7,609 nucleotides of DNA from JAAYRG01 sp964643255 (GTDB lineage: Bacteria > Bacillota > Clostridia > Lachnospirales > Lachnospiraceae), in NCBI GenBank assembly GCA_964643255.1, contig CAZXSM010000087.1, forward strand, positions 1 to 7,609. The letters are read 5' to 3'. Under the pieces are notes generated by a model. It did not search any database, had not been told where the DNA came from, and saw only the letters and a program-made list of their open reading frames with translations. Shown piece after piece: positions 1-6,305 of this stretch (its first letter is position 1; the number at the start of each line of letters is the position of its first letter). The position numbers and the translations under genes are program-made.

Positions 1-56
1 TAAAAACCTTTGTAGTAGGAACATCCTCTTTTATTGTTTATACTTATTATATTTAA

Positions 57-1262
57 TTAGTTTTCTAGATAAGCCTTCAGTTTCTTAGTATCCCTATTCA
101 TCCTTAAACGACGTAAGGATTTAGCTTCAATTTGTCTAATACGTTCTCTTGTAACATCAAAGACCTGACCAACCTCTTCAAGGGTCCATATCCTACCATC
201 GTCAAAACCAAATCGTAAACGAAGAATTTTTTGTTCACGTTCTGTTAAGATTGATAGAACATCATCCAACTCATCACCTAGCATAGTTTGCACTACAGAT
301 GAGGATATTTCAGGCATTTCATCATCAGCAACAAAGTTCATCAAAACAGCATCTTCTTCTTCTCCAATAGGTGTATCTAAAGAAATAGTATCACCATATA
401 ATTGGATAATCTTTTCAACGCGCTCTTCTGTGATGTCTAATATCTCAGCTAGTTCTTCAGTAGTTGGATCTCTTCCATGATCAGATACAAACTGTCTTGT
501 TGTCTTAGTAAGTTTGTTCATCCGTTCCTTCATATGAACTGGAATTCTAATAGTTCTTCCCTGGTCTGCAATTGAGCGGGTTATAGCTTGCCTAATCCAC
601 CACATTGCATAAGTGCTGAACTTAAAGCCTTTAGTATAATCAAACTTGTCCACTGCTTTTATTAAACCTAAGTTACCTTCTTGGATTAAATCAAGTAAAG
701 TCATTTTACTGCTTCTAACATATCTCTTAGCTACACTTACAACTAATCGTAAGTTTGAATTAATCATAGTTGCTTTAGCTTCTTCGTCACCTTTTTCTAT
801 ACGCTTAGCAAGTTCTACTTCTTCTTCTCCTGTAAGTAGAGGATATTTACCTATTTCTCTTAAATAAGATCTGATTGAATCCACTACGTATGGATAATCT
901 GCATTTTTTTTAGGGGCAATCTCTGAAGTTTTAACTTTGCCTTGCTTGTCCTTTTTATTAGAAGGAGAATCTTCATCTTCTAATAAATCCTCATCTAGGA
1001 TATCATCATCTAGATTCTCGTCTTCATCTAGGAACTCTTCATCTTCATCTTCTAATGAGTCTGATACGAATATATTTTGTTCTCCTAGACTTTCTGTAAC
1101 AGAAATTATGTCTTTCTCTTCAATGTTCTTGCCAAATATTTTGTAAATATCATCAATTATTATAATATTATCATTGTCCTTGGCAATCAATATTAGTTCC
1201 CTTAATCCGTCTTTCTTGTCTTTAATATCTATCAAATTATCATCCCTTTTCATTAAACACAC
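57..1262 (-). CDS. rpoD: RpoD/SigA-type primary-like sigma factor
   Basis: This protein directs core RNA polymerase to -10/-35 promoters. Domains are in sigma-70 order: a region 1.1-like N-terminus (about 20-65), a highly acidic tract (68-98), region 1.2 from D128, region 2 (about 165-235) with the DLIQEGN core-binding motif and the STYAMWWIRQAI -10 recognition helix (216-227), region 3 (about 236-300), and region 4 with the TLEEVGQVF...TRERIRQIEAK helix-turn-helix (360-382). It is somewhat longer than typical clostridial SigA, mainly through the acidic tract. The start is uncertain: the longest frame opens with GTG at 1262, ATG is codon 4 (1251-1253), and neither has a good ribosome binding site. 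A TTG at codon 10 lies 8 bases after AAAAGGG. Several normally invariant positions differ: RSSKMT replaces the usual GRGML after KRYV (182-187), GRIW replaces GRTR (356-359), and MNRD occurs near the end. The upstream gene is bacteriohemerythrin, not dnaG, so this may be a second RpoD-like factor. Confidence 0.93.
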   Translation of the reverse strand: MCLMKRDDNLIDIKDKKDGLRELILIAKDNDNIIIIDDIYKIFGKNIEEKDIISVTESLGEQNIFVSDSLEDEDEEFLDEDENLDDDILDEDLLEDEDSPSNKKDKQGKVKTSEIAPKKNADYPYVVDSIRSYLREIGKYPLLTGEEEVELAKRIEKGDEEAKATMINSNLRLVVSVAKRYVRSSKMTLLDLIQEGNLGLIKAVDKFDYTKGFKFSTYAMWWIRQAITRSIADQGRTIRIPVHMKERMNKLTKTTRQFVSDHGRDPTTEELAEILDITEERVEKIIQLYGDTISLDTPIGEEEDAVLMNFVADDEMPEISSSVVQTMLGDELDDVLSILTEREQKILRLRFGFDDGRIWTLEEVGQVFDVTRERIRQIEAKSLRRLRMNRDTKKLKAYLEN

Positions 1263-1294
1263 TTAAATAGTGTCAATTAAAGAATAAGTATCTT

Positions 1295-1310
1295 TATAAC
1301 AATTAGTGTC
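1295..1310. repeat. Direct repeat copy 1 in sigma factor leader
   Basis: TATAACAATTAGTGTC on the plus strand. It matches the element at 1398-1416 except for a 3-base insertion (TTA) in the other copy. The copies lie about 100 bases apart in the leader. They could be regulator binding sites or the product of a local duplication. Confidence 0.5.
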
Positions 1311-1348
1311 TTTATAGGTTAATATTTTACATAGAATAATCAATTAAA

Positions 1349-1382
1349 AATCCGTTACACCTTCTTATATTGTGCACGGATT
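1349..1382 (-). other. Hairpin followed by U-run in sigma factor leader (possible attenuator)
   Basis: On the minus strand AATCCGT (1376-1382) pairs with ACGGATT (1349-1355) across a 20-base loop. Inside the loop CAC and GTG can pair further. The 3' arm runs into a TTTTT stretch (1346-1350). This resembles a weak intrinsic terminator inside the leader and could act as an attenuator. The stem is only 7 bp, so confidence is low. Confidence 0.3.
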
Positions 1383-1397
1383 AATATTTAATTTGTC

Positions 1398-1416
1398 TAT
1401 AACAATTATTAGTGTC
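1398..1416. repeat. Direct repeat copy 2 in sigma factor leader
   Basis: TATAACAATTATTAGTGTC on the plus strand, partner of 1295-1310. A third partial match (AGTGTC, 1269-1274) lies close to the start codon. Because it is downstream of the predicted promoter, the repeat would be present in the mRNA as well as the DNA. Confidence 0.5.
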
Positions 1417-1443
1417 CTTAAGAGTATCACCCCTTGATATGTT

Positions 1444-1472
1444 ATTATAACACAAAGTTCAAGAAATTTCAA
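1444..1472 (-). promoter_or_regulatory. Sigma-A-type promoter for the sigma factor gene
   Basis: Read on the minus strand: TTGAAA (1467-1472), 17 bases, then a perfect TATAAT (1444-1449). It lies just after the terminator of the bacteriohemerythrin gene and makes the sigma factor gene an independent transcription unit. The same -35/-10 pair and spacing occur at 7466-7494. Confidence 0.75.
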
Positions 1473-1494
1473 TAATTTTCAATTAAAGGAAAAT

Positions 1495-1536
1495 AAGAAG
1501 AACAATAAGTATCTATCACAACTTATTGTTCTTCTT
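1495..1536 (-). terminator. Long perfect hairpin terminator after bacteriohemerythrin
   Basis: A perfect 16-bp inverted repeat (AAGAAGAACAATAAGT, 1495-1510, and its complement, 1521-1536) encloses a 10-base loop. It starts about 23 bases after the bacteriohemerythrin stop codon. In minus-strand RNA the second arm ends in CUUCUU and is followed by AUUUUCC. The stem is AU-rich but long. It separates the bacteriohemerythrin transcript from the sigma factor promoter just beyond it. Confidence 0.7.
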
Positions 1537-1558
1537 GTTCTTATATATTTTTTACTTC

Positions 1559-1963
1559 TTATTTTTCATTTAAAGATTTAGCTATCTCCATATCCACACC
1601 AGCTATATGCTTTTCCAACCAATCAACAAGGAATTCAACCATATCCATTAAAATCTCTTGTTGATTCATATCTATGTTCACAAAATCATAATCATCTAAC
1701 TTCTTTATAAAGTTCTCATGGGCCACAAGATGATTAAATCTTCTTTTATAAGTTATCTCTTCCATAAACTCTTCTTCATGTTTAAAATGGTACTTAGCAT
1801 AATCACGCAATTCATTAAGAACGTAAACAATATCATCGTACTTATCACTTATAAATTGATCTTTAAGAACATAATAAGTCTCATTTGCTAATTCAAATAA
1901 TTTTTCATGCTCTTCATCCATAAATTTTATTCCAGTTCTAAAATTATCTGTAAATTCAAACAT
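1559..1963 (-). CDS. Bacteriohemerythrin (non-heme di-iron oxygen-binding protein)
   Basis: A 134-residue single-domain hemerythrin, the usual size for the free bacterial family. All seven expected di-iron ligands are visible: H19 (in MDEEH), H59 and E63 (HFKHE), H78 and H82 (HLVAH), and H119 and D124 (HIAGVD). The family reversibly binds O2, and in anaerobes it is thought to scavenge or sense oxygen; no signalling domain is attached here. There is no signal peptide or membrane segment, so it is cytoplasmic. The start is well supported by GGGAGG (1971-1976) seven bases upstream of ATG. It lies 88 bases downstream of the Wzz-like gene with no convincing promoter between them, so it may be read from the promoter at 3180-3208. 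A strong hairpin ends the transcript. Confidence 0.95.
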   Translation of the reverse strand: MFEFTDNFRTGIKFMDEEHEKLFELANETYYVLKDQFISDKYDDIVYVLNELRDYAKYHFKHEEEFMEEITYKRRFNHLVAHENFIKKLDDYDFVNIDMNQQEILMDMVEFLVDWLEKHIAGVDMEIAKSLNEK

Positions 1964-2051
1964 CTTTTATCCTCCCTAGGTGACAACTAAATCACTTTTG
2001 TTTCCCCTAAAACAAGAGTAATCATCACTTACTTATCTGTAAGAACTAAAC

Positions 2052-3134
2052 TTAAATCTCTCTTTTCCAATAGGCCATGAAAAATGCTACAAACACACTA
2101 ACCATTCCACCAAGTACACCTGCTATTACAATATTCTTTGTAACATTAGGTGATGATTTACCTCCTGGAATTAGTGGTTCTGATAGTCTAAAGACCTCCA
2201 CATTACCTTTTAAGTTAGAATCAAACTCAGCAACTCCATCAGCTTGGTAATATTCCTCAAGTTTAGCCATATCTTCTGTTAATTCTTCTATATAAGCTGT
2301 ATATCGCTCATTAGCACTTTCTAAGGTAGCTATTTCTTGTTTTATTTCTAATATTCTAAATTCTAAAGCAGTATGGTTTGGATTAATTATATTCTCTAGA
2401 ACTATATAACCATTAGGATCAGATATTGCTTCCATTGCTGCTTTCTGATTAATGGTACTAGGTACTGTCTCTAGTAAATCTTCATATCGCTCTAGTAAGT
2501 CTTTATTAGATTCAATCTTAGCTTGGTTGTGATCTAAATCAATGCTATAAAAATCATGATAATAGTTAATAGCTCTGCTCTTTAGCATTAGATCGATGTA
2601 TTCTGCATAATTGTAGTAGAGAGCATTGGATAAATCTACTGTTTCTTGTGGACTATAGCCACTTACATTTACATTGAAGATACTTTGTTCTCCGTTATCA
2701 GTACTTGTAAATGATATTCTATTACTAATGGATTGAACAGAAACCCCTTCAAAGTCTTGTCCCAAATCTTTGATGGTTTCTTTAATAACTTCACTGGACT
2801 TTATTAAGTTTATATACTCAGTGTTACTCACCATAGGCAATTCATAGGGACCATATTTGGTGTTGTAAATTTCTGGGATAGTCACACCAATGCTAAAGCT
2901 AGTTTTGTATACAGGTGTTATGAAAAACTTACTATATATCCCTGCAAGTAAAGCAAAAATTAAGGTAATAACTATAATCAGCACCTTACGATTCCATAAA
3001 ACCATTATTAATTGTCTTAATTCGATTTCGTCATCATAGCTTTTTTTATTAACACTAGCCTTATTATTTTCACTTATCTTGCTATGGTTATAAACTTTAT
3101 TTTCTTTATTATTTTCATCTTGGTTACTAGTCAT
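2052..3134 (-). CDS. YveK/Wzz-family polysaccharide chain-length protein
   Basis: A 360-residue membrane protein with the layout of the Wzz/YveK/CpsC family, which helps set chain length or export of capsular and exopolysaccharides. It has a polar cytoplasmic N-terminus (1-48, rich in Asn, Lys and Glu), a first membrane helix (about 50-69), and a large extracytoplasmic part with predicted coiled-coil stretches (about 195-300). A proline-containing segment (SEPLIPGGKSSPN, 318-330) precedes the second membrane helix (about 334-353), and a short basic tail follows. It lacks the tyrosine-kinase domain fused to Gram-negative relatives, as expected in Firmicutes where the kinase is separate. No kinase, glycosyltransferase or flippase gene is next to it. 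The start has GGAG six bases upstream of ATG. It likely begins its own transcript from 3180-3208. Confidence 0.85.
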   Translation of the reverse strand: MTSNQDENNKENKVYNHSKISENNKASVNKKSYDDEIELRQLIMVLWNRKVLIIVITLIFALLAGIYSKFFITPVYKTSFSIGVTIPEIYNTKYGPYELPMVSNTEYINLIKSSEVIKETIKDLGQDFEGVSVQSISNRISFTSTDNGEQSIFNVNVSGYSPQETVDLSNALYYNYAEYIDLMLKSRAINYYHDFYSIDLDHNQAKIESNKDLLERYEDLLETVPSTINQKAAMEAISDPNGYIVLENIINPNHTALEFRILEIKQEIATLESANERYTAYIEELTEDMAKLEEYYQADGVAEFDSNLKGNVEVFRLSEPLIPGGKSSPNVTKNIVIAGVLGGMVSVFVAFFMAYWKREI

Positions 3135-3179
3135 GTAAGTCTCCTTTAGAATAATTATATATTCAGTAAATACTCATAT

Positions 3180-3208
3180 AGTATAGCAAGATAAATATTA
3201 ATTTGCAA
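3180..3208 (-). promoter_or_regulatory. Candidate promoter for the Wzz-like gene
   Basis: On the minus strand: TTGCAA (3203-3208), 17 bases, TATACT (3180-3185). The -10 matches consensus at five of six positions, the -35 at four. It lies 46 bases upstream of the start codon, in the 147-base gap after the mutase gene. No clear terminator for the mutase gene is visible in that gap, so read-through is possible. Confidence 0.45.
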
Positions 3209-3281
3209 TGTTATTATTGGCCTTTATATTTGCATACTTATGGTCTACTAATATATTCACTTAATCAAATATGGCTTTATT

Positions 3282-5186
3282 TCACACCTTCTTATTGTAC
3301 ATCCTAAGAGACAAGTTATACTCTGCATCTTTTAAGTTACTAACTCCTATACCTGCAACTTGTTCACTTGACATAACCTTACCATCTTGGTCAACAAGTT
3401 TAATACTACCCTTAACAGGCTTAGTTCTCCAGTTTTTTGCGTGTTTAAATTCTTCAACTTCACCCCACAAATATGGCACTGGTAGGAATCCTGCTGCAAA
3501 TACTTTATAAAAGCCTTCAGGACTGTAAGTATCCTCAATATTACTTTCAATAGCATTAATTATAATCTTAGCCGATTCTATAAGGCCTCTTTCTCTTATA
3601 TCCACTTCTTCATTTTTACCCATATCCTCAACTTTTCCTTGCTTTTTAAGTTGTCTATATTTCATTAGTGAATACTGGGTAATCTGAATACTTTCATTTA
3701 TAATGTCAGGAGTTGCAAGATGGGATGCTTCAGAGTAACTTACCACATGAATAATCCCTGGACTCTTAGTATCATTAGGTTCAATGTCATCCATTAGGGC
3801 TGTTACTGCTGCTAACTGAGCCTTAGCCTCATAGAGGTCAGGCTTGAAATAATCCAGACCTGCTCTTGGTTGTAATATAACCCTGAACTTACTATCTTCT
3901 AAGCTTCTTACTAACTTAATTAAGGCTCTAGACTTAGCCAAATCAGCAATACCCCATGTGGATTTTGGAGTATTAAGCATGTTCTGAAGGATAAAGGTCC
4001 TAATACCCAGCTTCTTAGCTAACTTAGCTGCTAGATAAGCAGAAACTATATAGGTAACATCATCTGCCCCTCTAAATGCAAAATGATGTGACACATTAGC
4101 CTCTAAGGGTTTTCCTGTTGATGCTATATATTTGATTGTTTCCATATGTTCTTTTAAATTAGTATATAACTCATTAGGTCCACGTTCATCTAGTTTGTTA
4201 AACCACCACAAAGATAGGGCATGCCAGGAAATGTTGATTGTTTCTTCATACATTTTAGCAAGGTCTTCCATCTTGGATGTTCCTGCATAAGTTCTAACTA
4301 ATAAAGGTCTTGATGAATCATATATCATCTGGTACTCAGCCCTAGAATTAACTGGAACACCGCCACCGTTAGGCTTGTCCTCCCAGTCTTCACCAAAGTT
4401 AGACTGACTAAGTTGGGAACTTCCAATAGATAGTATATCAAGATAACCCGCCTTGGCAAGCTTATCTGCCCAGTTTAAGAATTCATTTACAGACTCTTCC
4501 CTGGTTGCATCTGCAGAATATGGTCCTACATGAGCCCTAATTAAAGGAGGGAAGTTATCCTGCATATTAGCATCTATTCTTTTAGTGACAGTATCATTTC
4601 TTGTTCCAAAGCCTGAATAATTGGACCTATCAATAGGTTTATAATTAAGATATTCACCTCTATCAATAATTTCTTTGCCAAACTTCATAAGAGATTCATC
4701 GTATTTATTACCTTCTTGAATTTCTCTAGGGATCTTCTCCTCTGGCACTCCAAGGCTTAAAAGGGTATCTTTAGCTGACTCCCCACCTATAAATGTTGTA
4801 ACCAGACCATCAAACTCTTTTTCAACTGCCTGGCACGTTTTAGGAAGTCCACCAAAATATATATCCTCAAGTTTGCCCCCTTGATGCTTAAACAATTTGG
4901 ACTTTTTTAGTTCTTCAATTAGGTAACCCAGCATATTTATAGCATCTAGTTCGTCAAGTCTATAGCTAATTCCCAGCTTCCTAATATCATTTTCTACAAT
5001 CCAGTCTACAACGACTCTTCTTCTAGCCTCATGTTTATATTCATTTATAGCTTTCTCCACATCATCATCTGCTAAAACCACTTCATATCCACAATCTACA
5101 AGTAGTTCTGACACTGTAACAATACCCATAGTGTGTGCATCTATAGCTGGTTTTATAAATCCGTATTTAGTATTCATATTGCTCAT
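3282..5186 (-). CDS. Cobalamin-dependent mutase, fused GlmS-like and GlmE-like
   Basis: A 634-residue protein that looks like both subunits of glutamate (methylaspartate) mutase in one chain. Residues 8-145 form a B12-binding domain with the base-off/His-on signature DAHTMG (D16, H18, G21), a serine at S74 (ISYRL) and the GG pair G112-G113. H18 would be the lower cobalt ligand. Residues about 205-634 resemble the GlmE barrel: IRAHVG (R217), LLVRTYAG (R298), VSHHFAFRGADD, QPRAG, and a GlmE-like C-terminus from FAAGFLPVPY to KLVDQDGKV. The length is close to GlmS plus GlmE (137 and 483 residues, from memory). Family members rearrange carbon skeletons by an adenosylcobalamin radical mechanism. 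The pocket differs from glutamate mutase (Q261 where the second claw arginine is expected), so the substrate is probably not glutamate. The start lies inside the opine dehydrogenase gene (20-base overlap), with GGAGG 11 bases upstream. No B12-reactivating chaperone (GlmL/MutL) is in the window. Confidence 0.82.
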   Translation of the reverse strand: MSNMNTKYGFIKPAIDAHTMGIVTVSELLVDCGYEVVLADDDVEKAINEYKHEARRRVVVDWIVENDIRKLGISYRLDELDAINMLGYLIEELKKSKLFKHQGGKLEDIYFGGLPKTCQAVEKEFDGLVTTFIGGESAKDTLLSLGVPEEKIPREIQEGNKYDESLMKFGKEIIDRGEYLNYKPIDRSNYSGFGTRNDTVTKRIDANMQDNFPPLIRAHVGPYSADATREESVNEFLNWADKLAKAGYLDILSIGSSQLSQSNFGEDWEDKPNGGGVPVNSRAEYQMIYDSSRPLLVRTYAGTSKMEDLAKMYEETINISWHALSLWWFNKLDERGPNELYTNLKEHMETIKYIASTGKPLEANVSHHFAFRGADDVTYIVSAYLAAKLAKKLGIRTFILQNMLNTPKSTWGIADLAKSRALIKLVRSLEDSKFRVILQPRAGLDYFKPDLYEAKAQLAAVTALMDDIEPNDTKSPGIIHVVSYSEASHLATPDIINESIQITQYSLMKYRQLKKQGKVEDMGKNEEVDIRERGLIESAKIIINAIESNIEDTYSPEGFYKVFAAGFLPVPYLWGEVEEFKHAKNWRTKPVKGSIKLVDQDGKVMSSEQVAGIGVSNLKDAEYNLSLRMYNKKV

Positions 5187-6270
5187 CTGTTAAAATTCCT
5201 CCATCAATTATTGTCATTTGCCAGTTATTAATAAATGTAGCATCTATATAATCTAGATTACGTCCTATTGCCCTAAAATCAGTATCTAGCAAGGCTGAAC
5301 TTAGATCAATAACTAAAGATGTATAAGCCATATCAATTCCAAGTTTATTACCCATTGCCTCAAGGGGAACCAGTCCGCAAGGAATATCCTCGTAAATATA
5401 TCTGTGATTTAAACTAACTGGAGCATTTATATCGTCATAAGCGTGATTGTTTTGAATGCATTCATAAAGACTATCCCCTTCAACATGGTAGGTTCTATGG
5501 AACCAATCCTTAGTAGACTCAACTTGATAGCCTAGGGCGGCTGAAACTGCAACTCTTTCCTTATCAACCTCTTCAATGAATTTGCTTACTGTTGGAGAAA
5601 CTCCATCATGATAATATTTATAATTATAACGTTTGCTTTCAGTCCAACCTACATTAAGTAGCATTGGTGCACAGTGTAAAATCATTCCTACATTTCCTAT
5701 AGATGTTTCAACAATTGACTTAGCTGGTATAAATCTGTCCTGAATACAAAAAGGCATTTTCCTTATTAATTCTTCATTAGAAATCGAGTCTAGGGCAGCT
5801 ATTAGAACATCTTCTTTAAGTGCAATAATATTTACACCATCATCTCCTATTTTCCTACATGTATAAATGATAGTTTGAGTTTCAACAACTATTTGCCTAT
5901 GCATTTGATTATACTGTCTGTAAATATAGTCAAATTCAAGAGCACCAAATGTTCTCCCAGGATTTAAAACTATTGTTGTGGACTTATTAATATTTTCTGC
6001 TATAAGTTTTGCTAAATCCTTATGAGAATGTGCCGGCGTTGTTATTAGTACCATATCTGGGTCTTCAAGTGCCTCACCAATATCAGTAGTCACTTTATAT
6101 ATAGGAATATCATCGTGTACTATGCCTGTACATTGAATCACCTTGGTTTCCATAATAGTAGCAATAGTTTTCCTGGATCTATTCCATAGTGTTACCTCAT
6201 TTCCATATTTGCTCAAATGAGCTGCCATTGCAAAGCCTGAATTACCTGCTCCCATAACTGTTACCTTCAT
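5167..6270 (-). CDS. Octopine/nopaline-type opine dehydrogenase family protein
   Basis: A 367-residue NAD(P)-dependent dehydrogenase of the octopine/nopaline family. These enzymes join an amino acid to a 2-oxo acid reductively through a secondary amine, or run the reverse oxidation. The N-terminus is a Rossmann fold with GAGNSG (7-12); R31, R33 and K34 after the second strand hint at NADP(H). The C-terminal helical domain carries H199 (ILHCAPMLLN), HDGVSPT (221-227), WFHRTYH (256-262) and HRYIYEDIP (289-297). H199, R290 and D295 fit the His/Arg/Asp catalytic set of octopine dehydrogenase; the Arg-Asp spacing of five agrees with R324/D329 there. The start follows a modest AAGGGTGGG site. It lies 35 bases after the regulator gene and overlaps the mutase gene by 20 bases, so it is almost surely coexpressed with the mutase. 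The exact substrate is unknown. Confidence 0.85.
   Translation of the reverse strand: MKVTVMGAGNSGFAMAAHLSKYGNEVTLWNRSRKTIATIMETKVIQCTGIVHDDIPIYKVTTDIGEALEDPDMVLITTPAHSHKDLAKLIAENINKSTTIVLNPGRTFGALEFDYIYRQYNQMHRQIVVETQTIIYTCRKIGDDGVNIIALKEDVLIAALDSISNEELIRKMPFCIQDRFIPAKSIVETSIGNVGMILHCAPMLLNVGWTESKRYNYKYYHDGVSPTVSKFIEEVDKERVAVSAALGYQVESTKDWFHRTYHVEGDSLYECIQNNHAYDDINAPVSLNHRYIYEDIPCGLVPLEAMGNKLGIDMAYTSLVIDLSSALLDTDFRAIGRNLDYIDATFINNWQMTIIDGGILTDEQYEY
5198..5202 (-). promoter_or_regulatory. Ribosome binding site of the mutase inside the opine dehydrogenase gene
   Basis: GGAGG on the minus strand, within the last codons of the dehydrogenase (the GlyGly of IDGGIL), 11 bases before the mutase ATG at 5184-5186. 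The spacing is slightly long. A second in-frame ATG (codon 4, 5175-5177) lies further away, so the first is preferred. The arrangement favours translational coupling. Confidence 0.6.
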
Positions 6271-6288
6271 GTAAATCCCACCCTTCAG

Positions 6289-6305
6289 TTTGTTGTTTGT
6301 TGTTT
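6289..6305. repeat. Short tandem repeat between regulator and opine dehydrogenase
   Basis: Two and a half copies of TTTGTTG (AAACAAC in the mRNA) fill the space between the stop codon of the zinc-finger/SocA gene and the ribosome binding site of the dehydrogenase. This gives an unstructured A/C-rich linker. Slippage here could change the spacing but not a reading frame. Confidence 0.6.

Larger units (their letters stand above)
1263..1436 (-). other. Long repeat-containing leader of the sigma factor gene
   Basis: If transcription starts about 7 bases after the -10 box at 1444-1449, the sigma factor mRNA has an untranslated leader of roughly 175-185 bases. I see no gene in it. It holds two near-identical copies of a TATAACAATTA..AGTGTC element, a third partial AGTGTC, a hairpin (1349-1382), and a short inverted repeat, ACACT-taaat-AGTGT (1259-1273), overlapping the possible GTG start. 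Such a leader may control expression, but this is inference. It matches no riboswitch class I can recognise. Confidence 0.45.

Noticed and set aside
1..56. Start of a further minus-strand gene after the sigma factor
   Set aside because: AGAGG (25-29) is immediately followed by ATG with no spacing. AAAGG (7-11) could serve a start beyond position 1, but nothing in the window shows a gene.
646..867. Plus-strand open frame inside the sigma factor gene
   Set aside because: It lies entirely opposite conserved regions 1.2 and 2 of the sigma factor and has no family features.
937..1146. Plus-strand serine-rich open frame
   Set aside because: It is the antisense of the Asp/Glu-rich tract of the sigma factor; GAT/GAA repeats read as Ser codons on the other strand. 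No ribosome binding site.
2028..2043. Small inverted repeat CTTAC-GTAAG between the Wzz-like and bacteriohemerythrin genes as a terminator
   Set aside because: The stem is only 5 bp and AT-rich, with no U-run after it.
3227..3271. Inverted repeat ATATTTG/CAAATAT after the mutase gene as a terminator
   Set aside because: A 7-bp AT-only-type stem with a loop of about 31 bases and no U-run; likely chance in AT-rich DNA.
3271..3556. Open frames on both strands near the 3' end of the mutase gene
   Set aside because: They overlap the conserved C-terminus of the mutase in other frames and look like shadows.
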